64,000 nucleotides of DNA, taken from contig JAGWMJ010000008.1 of assembly GCA_028871815.1 (NCBI GenBank), positions 1 through 64,000 on the forward strand, given 5' to 3'. Origin of the DNA: Armatimonadota bacterium (GTDB lineage: Bacteria > Armatimonadota > Chthonomonadetes > Chthonomonadales > Chthonomonadaceae). Within the stretch, counting starts at the first letter, position 1; each line of letters starts with the position of its first letter. The position numbers and the translations under genes were made by a program. Below are positions 53,632-61,569 of this stretch, in pieces. The notes beneath the pieces are model-generated. The model did not search any database, was not told the origin of the DNA, and saw only the letters and a program-made list of their open reading frames with translations.

Positions 53632-54512
53632 GCTGAAGCCTCCTGCTCACGGCGTTTCGACGCACGTTCTATCAGCATTCCCGCGTTGCCGAGAATGATC
53701 ATCAGGATGATAAGCAGGTGCGCGAAGGATGAGGAGTTGTTGAACTTGGTGGCTATTGCGGTTTCCGGTGGCAGCGGATGGCCCTCCTTCTGCTCCTCGT
53801 TCTCCACCAGCGTCTCATACTCCGCGGCCGCCGAAAGGCCCTGAAGCAAGCCCTTGATCTGGCCGCTATCGAGATAGTTGAACGACTCGGGGGCCATGAC
53901 GGCTGTGACAGCAATGCCCGTTTTAAGACGGTACGGTCCGCCAACGAACTGTATGTAGGTCTGGTAACTGCTTGTCGCCGTAATATCTATCAACGCGCTG
54001 AAGTCGGCTGCCGTGTGCACTCCAGCCATTACCGGAAGGCTGCTGAGCTTGTTGCCGTGGATGTCGGTACTGAACGTACCGGGAACGTTGAGATCCATCG
54101 CTTTCAGCGAGTTGTTCATATCCACCTTAAACCCGATATTCACCCAATCGATACCCTCGCGGTAACCAAACTCCTTCCCAATGCGGATTGCCGCATTCTC
54201 GCCCTGGGTTTTGCCCTGCGGATCGGAGTATGCCAGCATGCCGAATCGCAGGTGACGCAGCATCAGGTGCCGCATAATGGCTTCCGTTTCGGGGAGGTTC
54301 TCTCCGCGGGTTCCAGCAGACCAGTCGATGCCAAGCAGCACAAAGCTATGCTCAGGAAGCGACTGAATCATGTTGAAAAGGTCGCGCGACGGCTTGGTTG
54401 GGTAGACCGGCGGATTGAACTCCAGAAAGAATGGCGCCACCACGCAGAGAATGAGCAGTGCATACAGATACCGCCGGTCGAGTCTTTGGAGGTTGTTGAC
54501 GATGTTTGCCAT
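53628..54512 (-). CDS. Bitopic extracytoplasmic-domain protein of DUF6754-associated operon (gene 5)
   Basis: The 294-residue protein has one membrane segment at residues 15-32 (YLYALLILCVVAPFFLEF) and one near the end (FAHLLIILMIILGNAGMLIERASKRR), with a soluble domain of about 220 residues between. The domain has the pattern SLPEHSFVLLGIDWSAGTRGENLPETEAIMRHLML, FGYREGIDWVNIGFKVDMNNSLKAMDLNV, and IQFVGGPYRLKTGIAVTAVMAPESFNYL. I do not recognise it. The topology suggests an extracytoplasmic sensing or binding part. Its ATG follows the stop of the gene before it directly (TAAATG). Confidence 0.82.
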   Translation of the reverse strand: MANIVNNLQRLDRRYLYALLILCVVAPFFLEFNPPVYPTKPSRDLFNMIQSLPEHSFVLLGIDWSAGTRGENLPETEAIMRHLMLRHLRFGMLAYSDPQGKTQGENAAIRIGKEFGYREGIDWVNIGFKVDMNNSLKAMDLNVPGTFSTDIHGNKLSSLPVMAGVHTAADFSALIDITATSSYQTYIQFVGGPYRLKTGIAVTAVMAPESFNYLDSGQIKGLLQGLSAAAEYETLVENEEQKEGHPLPPETAIATKFNNSSSFAHLLIILMIILGNAGMLIERASKRREQEASA

Positions 54513-55328
54513 TTATACCTGGCCGTCGAAGTAGCTGCCGCGCTCCAATCCGAGCCATACGCGCAGCGCCACGGCAAGATTGCCGATTCCCACGCCGAAG
54601 GCAATCGCCCGAACGGCGGCGGTGTTTGGAACGACGAGCAGCCAGTTGCGGATATTCTCCAGCCGGAAGCTGGAAACGAACCCTGCGTCCGGCAGCGAGT
54701 GCGTAACAAACTGCCCCAGAGATATCTGTCCCAGCATTACGACGACGGCGGTTATCAGCAGCAGGGTGGCTTCGGCGCTGCGCGCACGGAATGCGCGGTA
54801 TGCGGCCGAGACGATATAGAACGCGATCAGCGAAAACATTGTCGCATCGAGCGACTGGAGGGCGCCGTCGTACAGGAGCTTATTCTCGTTGATGTTGATG
54901 AGGTTCTGATGTGGCTGCTGGAGCACGTTCACGACGAACATTATGATGAGCGAGGCGAAGAATGCCGAGCTGTTGAGCATGTCGGCGCCGCCACGAACCA
55001 CGCGCTTGAAATGGATCTGGCACAGGTTCACCAGTCCAAGACCGACCGCCCAACCTACGAGCACCGGACTGACGTTACCGAATGGTTCAATGAACGGCGT
55101 GAGGAAGTTACCGGCATGCTGCGCACCCTTTGGTCCCTGCAGGTGCGTTGGCCAGAAGAACTCCACGACAAAGAACAGTCCACCAAGAAAGGTGATGCCA
55201 AACACCAGGTATCGCCGGTAGCGCTGTGGCGTTTGCATCAGCGCCAGCGTGACCACAACTGAGAAGAGGATGGCGCCAACCATCCAGGCGATTAGCGCCA
55301 ACCCGTGTTTCGGGGTGAATAGTTCCAT
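54513..55328 (-). CDS. Membrane protein of DUF6754-associated operon (gene 4)
   Basis: The 271-residue protein has seven or so membrane segments (LIAWMVGAILFSVVVTLALM, YLVFGITFLGGLFFVVEFFW, PVLVGWAVGLGLVNLCQIHF, SSAFFASLIIMFVVNVL and others). A Gly/His-rich loop (THLQGPKGAQHAGNFLTPFIEPFGN) lies near residue 65. The length and segment count are close to gene 6, so the two may be paralogous subunits. I do not recognise the family. The stop abuts the ATG of gene 5 without a gap. Confidence 0.8.
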   Translation of the reverse strand: MELFTPKHGLALIAWMVGAILFSVVVTLALMQTPQRYRRYLVFGITFLGGLFFVVEFFWPTHLQGPKGAQHAGNFLTPFIEPFGNVSPVLVGWAVGLGLVNLCQIHFKRVVRGGADMLNSSAFFASLIIMFVVNVLQQPHQNLININENKLLYDGALQSLDATMFSLIAFYIVSAAYRAFRARSAEATLLLITAVVVMLGQISLGQFVTHSLPDAGFVSSFRLENIRNWLLVVPNTAAVRAIAFGVGIGNLAVALRVWLGLERGSYFDGQV

Positions 55329-55365
55329 ATTAGATCAGGTTATGGTGCATTGCGTTCGCGCCCTT

Positions 55366-56145
55366 CTACTTGCGCATGAACTGATGGACCAGCCACTCGC
55401 CCCATGGAGCATGGCCGGTGGCGATTAGAGAGCCTAAAACCATAATGGCCAGCAAAACGCCCTTACAGAAATCCTGACCAACCAGGCTGCCGAGTTGAGT
55501 GGGCTCCCTCGAGAGGTAGGCGCTGGCGGCGTAGAATTCGTCTCCAATAATCACGTAGTCACAGGCGGCAATGAAGAAGGGAATCTGCGTTGTTGCCGTT
55601 GTTCCGGCAATCTGAATAGCGCCAACCTGCTGACCCACCTCGGCGATCACCAGTGATTCCGCATAGTAGTAACCAAACAGGAAGGTAGCGGCCGCCTTCT
55701 CGCGCATGACCAGACCGGCGACGGCTGCGGCGTAGGCAAACTGGCGATTCGTGAGGAATCGCACGTCGTCGGGGTTGTAGAGTTCGGGCCTGCCTGCGGC
55801 AATGTAACTATCCCGCACCGCCTCTTCGGTAACCGGCTGCATCTGCGGGTCAAAAACCGGACAGATGGCGCGGGCGCCGAACTGAGCCGACTCGCGGATA
55901 ATGTAGGTGATGATGGAGAGCGCCTGGAGCGTAACGATCTCGATGCCGCCGTTGACTCCAAGGCCGGTTGTGCAGACCATGGGACGGCCCATTTCGGTTG
56001 CACGGCCAATGGCTTCGTCGATAGCGGTAAGGCCCTGGATACGGCGGATGTAGAGGTTACGGCGGCGGGCCAGCAGTATCCCCATGATTATCGCGATGCT
56101 GAACACCGACAGCAGCACCCGTACCATGTCGTTCGCGTGGTTCAT
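55366..56145 (-). CDS. DUF6754 family membrane protein (gene 3)
   Basis: The 259-residue protein has an N-terminal membrane segment (MVRVLLSVFSIAIIMGILLA), a soluble central domain with RRIQGLTAIDEAIGRATEMGRPMVCTTGLGVNGGIEIVTLQALSIITYIIRESAQFGARAICPVFDPQMQPVTEEAVRDSY, and two C-terminal segments (near FFIAACDYVIIGDEFYAASAYL and GVLLAIMVLGSLIA). The MGRPM.....G block is the conserved core of the DUF6754 group. Function unknown. The ATG at 56145 lies within gene 2, overlapping by 89 bases. Confidence 0.82.
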   Translation of the reverse strand: MNHANDMVRVLLSVFSIAIIMGILLARRRNLYIRRIQGLTAIDEAIGRATEMGRPMVCTTGLGVNGGIEIVTLQALSIITYIIRESAQFGARAICPVFDPQMQPVTEEAVRDSYIAAGRPELYNPDDVRFLTNRQFAYAAAVAGLVMREKAAATFLFGYYYAESLVIAEVGQQVGAIQIAGTTATTQIPFFIAACDYVIIGDEFYAASAYLSREPTQLGSLVGQDFCKGVLLAIMVLGSLIATGHAPWGEWLVHQFMRK

Positions 56146-56428
56146 CCGTCATCTCTCCAAGGCGGTCCATCAGTCTGGTAATGTTGGCGCGATCCTGCAG
56201 AAGCTTGGCGGCCTGCTGCAGATTGCGCGGCCCAAAGATTGGCGCCAGTATTCCGGACGCCAGGATCATCGCCTGGCTTGCGATATTGCTCAATGGCCGG
56301 TGCGTTTCCAGCAACAGAATCGCCGGTGTGGCCAGTCCTCGTTTGAGAATCTGGTGGGCGATCGCTTCAATCATTTCGTCACGACGCTCGGCCGGTAGGT
56401 CGGCGTCCCAGTCAAACGCGCCGATCAC
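56057..56428 (-). CDS. Small protein of DUF6754-associated operon (gene 2)
   Basis: The 123-residue protein has a soluble start (IGAFDWDADLPAERRDEMIEAIAHQILKRGLATPAILLLET) and one hydrophobic stretch (ASQAMILASGILAPIFG). The last 28 residues overlap the DUF6754 gene and look random, so the natural end may be a shared or decayed region. The GTG start at 56428 overlaps the stop of gene 1 (GTGA). I do not recognise it. Confidence 0.65.
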   Translation of the reverse strand: MIGAFDWDADLPAERRDEMIEAIAHQILKRGLATPAILLLETHRPLSNIASQAMILASGILAPIFGPRNLQQAAKLLQDRANITRLMDRLGEMTDEPRERHGTGAAVGVQHRDNHGDTAGPPP

Positions 56429-56913
56429 TGGGCAACCCCGGCCGCCGTATCGTGGTTTGCAATGCCTTCCGCAGATGCCATGCTGGCCACGAATTGGCGT
56501 ATCGTGAATTCATCTGGAGCGCTTCCGAAGCGCACATAGAGGCCCCGGAATGGCGACAGTCGATTGGTTGGCAGTACCGGGCTGAGGCGGATACCCCAGG
56601 CGTTGGAGCGCCAGTACCGTACCTGGCCCCAGCCCAACCGGGTATCGGCGATGAGAGTTCGAGCGGAGGCCCCATCGGAATCGAGTCGGTACGTTATCGG
56701 CAGTAGATAGTCGAGACTCGAGCCGACGAGCAGGCCGGCAGCTGCCAGTACCGGTAAAACCGAAGAGAACATCAACCAGACACAACTGCAACCAATAACA
56801 AGCACCATCGCCAGAACCACCAGTTTACGCGGCTGCTGCCGCAGAAGGTGTACGCGCCACTGCAGCGCCGGGCAATCGGTAGACGCCTCCGCGACGTTGG
56901 CGAATTGGTTCAT
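56425..56913 (-). CDS. Two-segment membrane protein, first gene of DUF6754-associated operon (gene 1)
   Basis: The 162-residue protein has two membrane segments (KLVVLAMVLVIGCSCVWLMF and VLPVLAAAGLLVGSSLDYLLPI). A beta-rich cytosolic part follows (TYRLDSDGASARTLIADTRLGWGQVRYWRSNAWGIRLSPVL), whose layout resembles bacterial PH-like domains. It is read first after the consensus promoter at 56977-57005. Frames are open upstream to 57369 but the ATG at 56913 is the only one inside the transcript. Unknown function. Confidence 0.75.
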   Translation of the reverse strand: MNQFANVAEASTDCPALQWRVHLLRQQPRKLVVLAMVLVIGCSCVWLMFSSVLPVLAAAGLLVGSSLDYLLPITYRLDSDGASARTLIADTRLGWGQVRYWRSNAWGIRLSPVLPTNRLSPFRGLYVRFGSAPDEFTIRQFVASMASAEGIANHDTAAGVAQ

Positions 56914-56976
56914 AGTGCTTGCAAATGACCGATGCGCAGGTAGGCCGGGGTGTTGGACGGCCCGAACCCACGCAGC

Positions 56977-57005
56977 ATTATAGTGAGTTCCACAACGCGT
57001 GTCAA
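56977..57005 (-). promoter_or_regulatory. Perfect-consensus sigma-70 promoter of the DUF6754 operon
   Basis: On the minus strand TTGACA (plus 57000-57005), 17 bases, then TATAAT (plus 56977-56982). This is an exact consensus promoter. The predicted start is near 56970, giving a leader of 57 bases before the ATG at 56913. Confidence 0.85.
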
Positions 57006-57053
57006 CAATGTCCGTCCGCTTCAGGCGCGCCACGCAGTTCCCCGTGTTTCGCG

Positions 57054-57082
57054 TTGACTTGAAAACACCCATTTGGTATACT
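57054..57082 (+). promoter_or_regulatory. Sigma-70 promoter of infC operon
   Basis: TTGACT (57054-57059), 17 bases, TATACT (57077-57082): one mismatch in each box. The predicted start near 57089 gives a leader of about 81 bases before infC. It lies back to back with the promoter of the DUF6754 operon. Confidence 0.8.
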
Positions 57083-57169
57083 GCCGCGTGTGTGGCGAAT
57101 CGGACACATCTAACCGCCGTTTCGCCGCGCGATGGTCCGTAATCGGGCCGTTCGCCGGGAGGAGAATCG

Positions 57170-57706
57170 ATCAACAAAGACTTTCGCATCAACGAGCAGA
57201 TTCTGCGGGGCGCGCGCGACCAGCGCGTCCGTGAAGTCCGTCTGATAGACGACGAGGGGAACCCGCTGGGCGTGATGGCAGCCCGCGATGCATTGAATTT
57301 GGCGCAAGAGAAGGGCATGGACCTTATCGAAGTGGCCCCCAATGCCATGCCGCCGGTTTGCCGCATCATGGATTATGGGCGGTACAAGTATGAGCAGGGC
57401 AAACGGGATCGCGATCAGCATAAGCGTCAGAAACAGCAGGAGATCAAGGGCATCAAGATGCGCCCGGTTACGGCCGAGCATGATTTCCTGGTGCGACTGC
57501 GCGCAGCGCAGCGGTTCCTGGACGAGGGTGATAAAGTCAAGATCACAATACAGTTCAAATCTCGGGAAATCACGCACCCTGAAATTGCGCGCCGGTTGAT
57601 GGACAAACTTGTTCAAGCCATGGGCGATACGATCAATATCGAAAAGCCACCCTCCATCGAAGGTCGTTTTATGACGATGATTGTGAGCCCGAAAGCCTCA
57701 AGCTGA
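57170..57706 (+). CDS. infC: Translation initiation factor IF-3, AUC start
   Basis: The 178-residue protein is IF-3: (M)NKDFRINEQILRGARDQRVREVRLIDDEG, then LIEVAPNAMPPVCRIMDYGRYKYEQGKR (linker) and the C-domain IKMRPVTAEHDFLVRLRAAQRFLDEGDKVKITIQFKSREITHPEIA. Homology begins at ATC 57170, five bases after GGGAGGAG (57157-57164). The frame is closed by TAA at 57140, and no ATG, GTG or TTG lies between, so translation must begin at AUC. IF-3 genes with rare start codons are known and allow IF-3 to limit its own synthesis. It heads infC-rpmI-rplT-pheS-pheT. Confidence 0.93.
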   Translation: MNKDFRINEQILRGARDQRVREVRLIDDEGNPLGVMAARDALNLAQEKGMDLIEVAPNAMPPVCRIMDYGRYKYEQGKRDRDQHKRQKQQEIKGIKMRPVTAEHDFLVRLRAAQRFLDEGDKVKITIQFKSREITHPEIARRLMDKLVQAMGDTINIEKPPSIEGRFMTMIVSPKASS

Positions 57707-57805
57707 CGTGTCGCGTTGCGGGGCACGATTGGGGTATTCTTAGAGTCCTGCCGGATGGCTCCATATCGCCCGGCACTCGTGATGTGTTCGCGCCGTGAAT
57801 GTGAC

Positions 57806-58009
57806 ATGAAAAGCAAACTAAAGACAAGAAAGACCGCCGCCAAGCGCTTTACGATTTCCGGCAGCGGCAAGATTATGCGCGGCAAGACCGGTCTGAACCA
57901 CCTGATGCGCAAGAAGGACGGGCAGCGACGCCGGCACCTGCTGGGAGATGGCGAGCTGCACAAGAGCGATCGAAGCCGGGTGCGCCTTTTGCTGGGTGAG
58001 GGAGCTTAA
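57806..58009 (+). CDS. rpmI: 50S ribosomal protein bL35
   Basis: The 67-residue protein matches bL35: MKSKLKTRKTAAKRFTISGSGKIMRGKTGLNHLMRKKDGQRRRHL. Its place between infC and rplT is the universal order. The upstream frame to 57716 is ignored because homology starts at the ATG at 57806. Confidence 0.96.
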   Translation: MKSKLKTRKTAAKRFTISGSGKIMRGKTGLNHLMRKKDGQRRRHLLGDGELHKSDRSRVRLLLGEGA

Positions 58010-58012
58010 AGT

Positions 58013-58393
58013 ATGCCGCGCGTAAAACGTGGCATGATGGTGCGGAAGCGCCACAAGAAGGTTCTGGCTTCCGCCAAAGGTTACTGGGGCGGCAAGCGCA
58101 AGCTATTCAAAACTGCTCATGAGCAGTGGATGAAATCCGGTAATTATGCCTACCGGGACCGTCGAAATCGCAAGCGCGACTTCCGGCGCCTCTGGATCAC
58201 CCGCATCAGTGCCGGTTGCCGTGCGGAAGGCATGCAGTACTGTCGCTTTATCGCCGGACTGAATCGAGCCGGAGTTGCGCTGGACCGCAAGGTGATGGCG
58301 CAGATCGCCGTGGAGGATCCGACGACCTTTAAGCAGCTCGTGGCGCGTGCCGCGAGCGCGCTGCAGCTACAGGCCGCTGGTCAGGGGGCGTAA
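58013..58393 (+). CDS. rplT: 50S ribosomal protein bL20
   Basis: The 126-residue protein matches bL20: PRVKRGMMVRKRHKKVLASAKGYWGGKRKLFKTAHEQWMKSGNYAYRDRRNRKRDFRRLWITRI, with its long basic N-terminal helix, then a globular C-domain. It is needed early in large subunit assembly and in some bacteria represses its own operon. It begins three bases after rpmI. Confidence 0.96.
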   Translation: MPRVKRGMMVRKRHKKVLASAKGYWGGKRKLFKTAHEQWMKSGNYAYRDRRNRKRDFRRLWITRISAGCRAEGMQYCRFIAGLNRAGVALDRKVMAQIAVEDPTTFKQLVARAASALQLQAAGQGA

Positions 58394-58427
58394 CCACTCG
58401 GCTTCTATTAGAAAACGCATTGCAAAC

Positions 58428-58479
58428 GCCCCGCATACCCCGCCGTCACGCGCCGTGGCAGCAGGAAGCGGGGCTTTTT
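58428..58479 (+). terminator. Rho-independent terminator or attenuator between rplT and pheS
   Basis: GCCCCGC (58428-58434) and GCGGGGC (58468-58474) form a perfect 7-bp stem followed by TTTTT. A second CCCCGC at 58438-58443 can compete for the 3' arm, so the hairpin could switch. It ends 20 bases before the pheS start, so it would regulate readthrough into pheST. No Phe-rich leader peptide was found. Confidence 0.7.
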
Positions 58480-58498
58480 GCTGGTGGAACATCGAACT

Positions 58499-59491
58499 GT
58501 GAGTGACGAGACCTTGAATCGCCTGGAAAAGGAAGCGGTGGATGCAGCCCTTGCGGCCGCCTCCGCCGCGGATATCGATGCCGTGGAAACGCAATTCCTG
58601 GGCCGCAAAGGCAGTATCAACGCGCTTCGGCGCGGTATTGCCATGCTCCCTTCCGAGGACCGGCCCGGCGCCGGCGCTGCAATCAATAAGGCTGTTGAAC
58701 GTGTGCAGAATCTCCTTGCCGAGCGGCGTGCGGCGCTGGAGAGCGCCGCTGCAACCGCCGCGCCGGCGCGTACGATCGACGTCACCCTCCCCGGTCAGCC
58801 GATGAACAGCGGAACCCTCCATCCGTTGACTCAGGTCTCGCAGGAGGTCAAGGCGGTACTGGGCGGCATGGGCTTCGAGTTTGTAGATGGGCCCGAGCTG
58901 GAGAGCCATCGGTACAACTTCGGCGCATTGAACTATCCTGACGACCACCCCGCGATGGACGAGCAGAGCACCTTCTTGCTGGATGGTGACCGCGTTCTGC
59001 GGACGCAGACGACCGCGCTGCAGGGCCGCGTGATGGAGAAGCGACGCCCACCGTTCCGCATCGCGACAATTGGGCGCTGCTTCCGGTATGAGGCCGTGGA
59101 CGCCACCCACCACCACACGTTCCACCAGGTGGATGTGTTTATGGTGGATCAGGGCATCGGCATGGCCGAACTGAAGGGGACGCTGGCTGAGTTTGCTCGC
59201 GCCATGTTCGGAGCGGAAACCGAGGTCCGATTTCGACCGGACTTCTTTCCGTTTGTTGAGCCGGGCGTGGATTACTCGATCCGCTGGGGCGGCAGGTGGC
59301 TGGAGATTGGAGGCGCCGGACTGATTCACCCAAACATTCTCCGGGCTCACCACATCGATACGGAGCAGTACAGTGGCTTCGCGTTCGGGCTTGGTATAGA
59401 ACGCATTCACATGATTCGGTGTGGCGTAACGGATTTGCGCCTCTACCTTGAGAACGACTGGCGATTCTTGCAGCAGTTTGCGGAAGGCTAA
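58499..59491 (+). CDS. pheS: Phenylalanyl-tRNA synthetase alpha subunit
   Basis: The 330-residue protein has the coiled-coil N-terminal arm and the class II catalytic core: motif 1 as HPLTQVSQEVKAVLGGMGFEFVDGPELE, motif 2 as RIATIGRCFRYEAVDATHHHTFHQVDVFMVD, and motif 3 as YSGFAFGLGIERIHMIRCGVTDLR. It binds ATP and Phe and works as an alpha2beta2 tetramer with PheT. I chose GTG 58499 because GGTGGA lies upstream and it lies beyond the terminator; TTG 58478 is in the stem-loop's U-tract. Confidence 0.95.
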   Translation: MSDETLNRLEKEAVDAALAAASAADIDAVETQFLGRKGSINALRRGIAMLPSEDRPGAGAAINKAVERVQNLLAERRAALESAAATAAPARTIDVTLPGQPMNSGTLHPLTQVSQEVKAVLGGMGFEFVDGPELESHRYNFGALNYPDDHPAMDEQSTFLLDGDRVLRTQTTALQGRVMEKRRPPFRIATIGRCFRYEAVDATHHHTFHQVDVFMVDQGIGMAELKGTLAEFARAMFGAETEVRFRPDFFPFVEPGVDYSIRWGGRWLEIGGAGLIHPNILRAHHIDTEQYSGFAFGLGIERIHMIRCGVTDLRLYLENDWRFLQQFAEG

Positions 59492-59494
59492 ACC

Positions 59495-61561
59495 ATGCGG
59501 ATACCCGTAACCTGGCTGAAGGAGTTGGTTCCAATCGGCATCTCTGTGGAGGAGCTTGCCGCCGGCCTTACGATGGCTGGGCTGGAGATTGAGTCCGTGG
59601 AACCCGGCGTCGACGGAGAGGTACTGAACGCCTACATCACGCCAAATCGGGGCGACTGTGCGTCGATCCTGGGCGTTGCTCGAGAAGTGGCGGCAATATG
59701 GACGCTGCCACTAAGGCTGCCGAACATAGGGCCGGCGCATGCCGGTACGGCTGCCGGTTTCCAGGTGAGCGTTCAATGCCCAGAGCTTTGTCCCAGGTAT
59801 GCCGCCCGCCTGGTGACGGATGTTCACGTCGGCCCATCCCCACCCGACATGCAGAGGCGCCTGACGGCAGCCGGCATGCGACCTATCAACAACGTCGTGG
59901 ATGTGACCAACTATGTAATGCTGGAGCTGGGCCAGCCGATGCACGCGTTCGACCGGGAACGTCTGGCGGGTGACACGATCCGGGTTCGTACCGCCGAAAG
60001 CGGCGAGACGCTTGAGACACTGGATGGCGTACATCGCAGCCTGGAGGCCGGCACACTATTGATTGCCGATAGCAAAGCGCCGATTGCACTTGCCGGAGTG
60101 ATGGGCGGGCGCGATACAGAGATTGGACCGGACACAACGTCGATTCTGCTGGAGTCGGCCAGCTTTGGCGCACGTGCGGTGCGCCGAACCTCCCGGGCGC
60201 TGGGCTTGAGAACGGAGGCTTCGTACCGGTTTGAGCGCGGCGTCGATCCGGATGGCGCCGTGCGCGCATTGGCTCGTGTCTGTGAGCTGCTCCATAAGAT
60301 TGGCGCCGGCCAGCCATCCGACGAAATGGTTGATTGCCGGGCGGCGGCGTCCGAGCCCGTCTGGATCCGCTTCCGACCGGGCCGCTGCGGCAGCCTTCTC
60401 GGCATTCCCATGGATGCACGGCGCGCCGTCAACTGCATGGGCCGACTTGGCATAACTCTACGTTCACGTGGCGCGGCGTCGGAGGCGGAACTTGAGGCAT
60501 TGGCCCCATCCTGGCGAAGCGACCTGAACTGTGAAGAGGATCTGATCGAAGAGACCGGCCGCATCGCCGGTTACGGGGAGATACCCGAGCGGCTTCCACA
60601 CGGTGTAACCTGCCGCGGCGGTGACAGCGCACAGGGGCTTATGCTCATGGAGGTACGACGGGCGCTGCAGCAGTGCGGTCTTAGCGAGGTCGTTACACAC
60701 AGCCTGGAAGCGCCGGCATCGTGGGAATCGGAGGATGAGAGCGCGACGCGGCTGCACCTCCGAAACGTCCTCTCGGCGGAGATCTCTACGCTGCGGCCAT
60801 CGCTGCTGCAGGGCATGCTGGAGTCGGCTGCCGCCAATGCCTCACATGCGGCGCCCGCAACGGCGATCTTCCAGGTGGGCACTGTATGGCAGCCGGAGGA
60901 ATCGCTGCGGGCGGCTGTTCTGGTCTCCGGCTCGCCCGGCGCGCGCGCATGGGATCCCGGTATGCGGCAACGCCCGGCGGATTACTACACGGCGCGCGGC
61001 GCCGCCGAGCGACTGCTCCGAGCGCTGCGGGTGGATGACGTGAGGTTTGTACAGCAGCCCGGGGGCGGTGGGATGCCGTTTGGCGGCGGGCTCATGGAGC
61101 CGGCCCGCTGTGCAGAGCTGCAGCTGGCGGACGGAAGCCGTGTCGGCGTCGCCGGCGAGATTCAGCCCGAAATCTTGCGCCAGATGGGTATCCGCCGTGC
61201 CGCTGCCGCGGTGGAGATTGACCTGAACGCGCTCCGCCGTGCAGTACCAGCCGCAGCGCCGAGATGGCGTCCCGTGCCCCGGTTTCCAGCCAGCCTCCGC
61301 GATCTGGCTCCTCGGCTGCCGACAGCCGTCTGCTGGTCGCAGGTAGACGCGGCGGTGCGCCAGGCTGCGAGCCCATTGGTTGAGCGCTTCGCCTTGACGG
61401 ACCTGTACGAAGGGCCACCGCTTCCGGCCGGCGTGCGAGCGTATACCATCTCGTTCACGCTCAGATCGGCGGAACGAACGCTGGATGACGAAGACGCCGA
61501 CGCCGAAATGGCAACGCTGCAGGACGCCCTTCAAGCCTTGGGCGCGACATTTGCCTCGTAA
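59495..61561 (+). CDS. pheT: Phenylalanyl-tRNA synthetase beta subunit without tRNA-binding B2 domain
   Basis: The 688-residue protein has the start MRIPVTWLKELVPIGISVEELAAGLTMAGLEIESVEPG, and then goes directly to YITPNRGDCASILGVAREVAAI. In normal bacterial PheT (about 795-805 residues), the EMAP/OB-type tRNA-binding domain of about 110 residues lies between those points; here it is missing entirely. The B3/B4 editing domain (VVDVTNYVMLELGQPMHAFDRERLAGD, LGLRTEASYRFERGVDPD), B5, the catalytic-like core and the C-terminal FDX-ACB domain (RFPASLRDLAPRLPTAVCW) are all present. It starts three bases after pheS. Confidence 0.95.
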   Translation: MRIPVTWLKELVPIGISVEELAAGLTMAGLEIESVEPGVDGEVLNAYITPNRGDCASILGVAREVAAIWTLPLRLPNIGPAHAGTAAGFQVSVQCPELCPRYAARLVTDVHVGPSPPDMQRRLTAAGMRPINNVVDVTNYVMLELGQPMHAFDRERLAGDTIRVRTAESGETLETLDGVHRSLEAGTLLIADSKAPIALAGVMGGRDTEIGPDTTSILLESASFGARAVRRTSRALGLRTEASYRFERGVDPDGAVRALARVCELLHKIGAGQPSDEMVDCRAAASEPVWIRFRPGRCGSLLGIPMDARRAVNCMGRLGITLRSRGAASEAELEALAPSWRSDLNCEEDLIEETGRIAGYGEIPERLPHGVTCRGGDSAQGLMLMEVRRALQQCGLSEVVTHSLEAPASWESEDESATRLHLRNVLSAEISTLRPSLLQGMLESAAANASHAAPATAIFQVGTVWQPEESLRAAVLVSGSPGARAWDPGMRQRPADYYTARGAAERLLRALRVDDVRFVQQPGGGGMPFGGGLMEPARCAELQLADGSRVGVAGEIQPEILRQMGIRRAAAAVEIDLNALRRAVPAAAPRWRPVPRFPASLRDLAPRLPTAVCWSQVDAAVRQAASPLVERFALTDLYEGPPLPAGVRAYTISFTLRSAERTLDDEDADAEMATLQDALQALGATFAS

Positions 61562-61569
61562 GTGGCTGC

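Noticed and set aside
58394-58498. Phe-rich leader peptide or T-box controlling pheST
   Set aside because: No start codon followed by Phe codons and no T-box core sequence was found; only the hairpin is supported.
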